Below, piece by piece: positions 62,401-64,000 of a stretch of 64,000 nucleotides of DNA. The position numbers and the translations under genes were made by a program. The notes beneath the pieces were generated by a model, which worked only from the letters and a program-made list of their open reading frames with translations, made no database searches and had not been told where the DNA came from. Source of the stretch: Mycteria americana. Taxonomy: Eukaryota; Chordata; Aves; Ciconiiformes; Ciconiidae. Numbering within the stretch: the stretch's first letter is position 1; each line of letters opens with the position of its first letter. The DNA is taken from the NCBI RefSeq assembly GCF_035582795.1, contig NC_134367.1, positions 52,917,562 through 52,981,561 of the forward strand, given 5' to 3'.

Positions 62401-64000
62401 GTAAACTATATATAGTTGTTCCCTTCCTTGCCTTTCTTCTTCCTGTTTTTATCTGGGTCACTATGGGACTGTTGAACCAAATGTGATGGTTGGAGGGTTT
62501 TGTTGTGTTCTGAAAGGCATGATATGTACTGAGGTGCAATGCAGCCTTCCTAAATGGCACCAGTGCCAATCATTTGGTGATGTTTGCCATCACGCTGGAC
62601 CAGTAATGTGCATTTTGCTTTTATTGGTGTTTTTTCTTTTGCCTTGCTCTGCTTGTCTGTTTTGCTGTACTGGAATGTTGGGTGACGGGCGTTTTCAGCC
62701 AGTGATGCAACATATGAGAGTGATGTTGTACCAGGAGAGAACTGGCAAGGTATGGGATTCAACTTGCAGATTGTAGTAGATGGAGATCTAGTCCATACAT
62801 TCAGTGGAATCTGGAGAGTTACTCAGCTGGGCAGATGCAGGCTTCAACTGAAGTGGGCTGAAACTCTGCAGTTTACCCTAGCTGTGCTGACTAGATCTCC
62901 GCTGACTCTAGTGGGAGCTTGGACTCCTCACTCAGACATCTACACTTGGGTGCTTTAACATGGAAGTTGAATCCAACTCGAGGTGTCCTGTATTGACCCT
63001 GAGCATTTCATTTTTGTTGCTGGGCACAACAGAAAAATACTGTCATACGCTTGTGAGTATGCGCTACATCTGTACTGTCTTTGCTCTGACTAACAGGATC
63101 CACACTGACATGCACACCAGTGCCTGCTAGGTAGAGGTCACACTTACAAACCCAGTTAGCTGCATCTTTGGGGTTTTATTGTCAAAGTTATCTTTCCTTT
63201 TGAAGGTTTATCAGAGCCTGATAAGATCAGTACAGAAAACAATGCCCCATAGAACTGTTTGATACTCTGTTGTATGTAGTTACTAATTTAGCTGTATTTG
63301 CTGAACTGTCTTCCATGTGATGTTGTGTAAGCTTCAACCTCTAATTGTTCTAGAAATTAGTTCACGTGCATATGGAAAACAGGCTGATGCTGAGTTTCTG
63401 TGGCCAACACTTTTGTGTGATTCTGTTCCTCAGAAGTAAAGGTAATTTCACCTCATAGTTGGAATACTTAAATTCGTTTATATAGCTCCCAACAGTTAGA
63501 CTATAATTGTACATGCTGCATTATTTTCAGCCATTTCCAAATATGAGACAGTTATAGGCAGCTTTTCCAGGCATGGTTGTGGCCAGTGGTTTGTTGGTGT
63601 GCAGCATTAAGCTACACAGAAGAAAAAAAAATCCATGTGAATACATCAAGAAAGATGAAGAATCTTACCAGCCAACATTGGTAGACTTCTGAAGTGTGCT
63701 CTTAGAAGCAAGATATAGCTGCTCTGTGTGATTGGTTTTTTGCCTCTGTAACCTTTGTTTCCAGTTTTGGTCTTGGCAGGATTACAGAGCCCCTGGCATA
63801 CACAGAGGCTAGACAGTGCCAGTCAGTTATGTCCCGTCTCTGGGAGAGGGAATTCATGCTGATCCCCACATTTGGTAGTAGCTGGAAACTGAAAATTGCT
63901 TCCTCTCTGAAGCAGTATGTTGCTCCTCTGGAAGTCGTCATGGCAGGGCATAATGCTTTGCCAAAGTATCTGGGAGATGCCAGTTGGTACCTGCCAGTCA

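Larger units (their letters stand above)
48348..64000 (+). other. SLC16A10: SLC16A10 intron 1 (continues past window end)
   Basis: From the donor at 48348 to the end I find no exon encoding helix 2 onward (the expected AWVGSL-like segment), so intron 1 is at least 15.6 kb. It is AT-rich, with one CR1 tail, a GC-richer block at 55.8-56.2 kb, a small tandem duplication at 51.4 kb and simple repeats. No RNA gene is recognised. Confidence 0.7.

Noticed and set aside
48348..64000. Search for SLC16A10 exon 2
   Set aside because: No open segment with the expected second-helix sequence or a matching split-codon acceptor was found, so intron 1 must extend beyond the window.
1..64000. CRISPR arrays, bacterial-type operons, tRNA and rRNA genes
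   Set aside because: The DNA is vertebrate nuclear sequence. No regularly spaced repeat array or cloverleaf with A and B boxes was recognised by eye; a tRNAscan or Infernal run would be decisive for RNAs.

Overview
The window is vertebrate nuclear DNA, almost certainly from a bird. The genes have many short exons with GT/AG introns, the background is AT-rich with two CpG-island promoters, and the recognisable interspersed repeats are CR1 LINEs. One CR1 has the avian-type 3' tail of ATTCTATGAT units. The gene order GTF3C6, RPF2, SLC16A10, all on the + strand, is the order found on human 6q21, so this is a conserved syntenic block. I cannot name the species.

Layout. 1-5.3 kb: the last four coding exons and polyadenylation signal of GTF3C6 (TFIIIC subunit 6); its first exon or exons lie before the window. 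5.3-8.4 kb: intergenic, with one old CR1 scrap. 8.4-9.0 kb: CpG-island promoter. 8.7-22.6 kb: the complete ten-exon RPF2 gene. Its spliced reading frame is 306 codons, the length of human RPF2, with every intron phase consistent. 22.6-46.3 kb: a long gene-poor interval holding a CR1 cluster at 32.8-35.6 kb (two old CR1s head to head, one split by a younger CR1, and a further CR1 downstream), several hairpins and small tandem duplications. 46.3-46.75 kb: a previously unassigned candidate terminal coding exon on the - strand with acceptor, stop and AATAAA, pointing away from the next CpG island. 46.85-48.85 kb: a large CpG island with the first coding exon of SLC16A10 (TAT1/MCT10). 48.35-64 kb: SLC16A10 intron 1, which runs past the end of the window and contains one - strand CR1 tail and an unexplained GC-richer block.

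The three genes are housekeeping or transport genes, not a functional operon: RNA polymerase III transcription (including 5S rRNA and tRNA genes), 60S ribosome assembly with the 5S RNP, and aromatic amino-acid or thyroid-hormone transport. I found no convincing new system. The best leads are the - strand exon next to SLC16A10, the nested and inverted CR1 structure, and a possible signal-peptide-like first exon near 29.1 kb.
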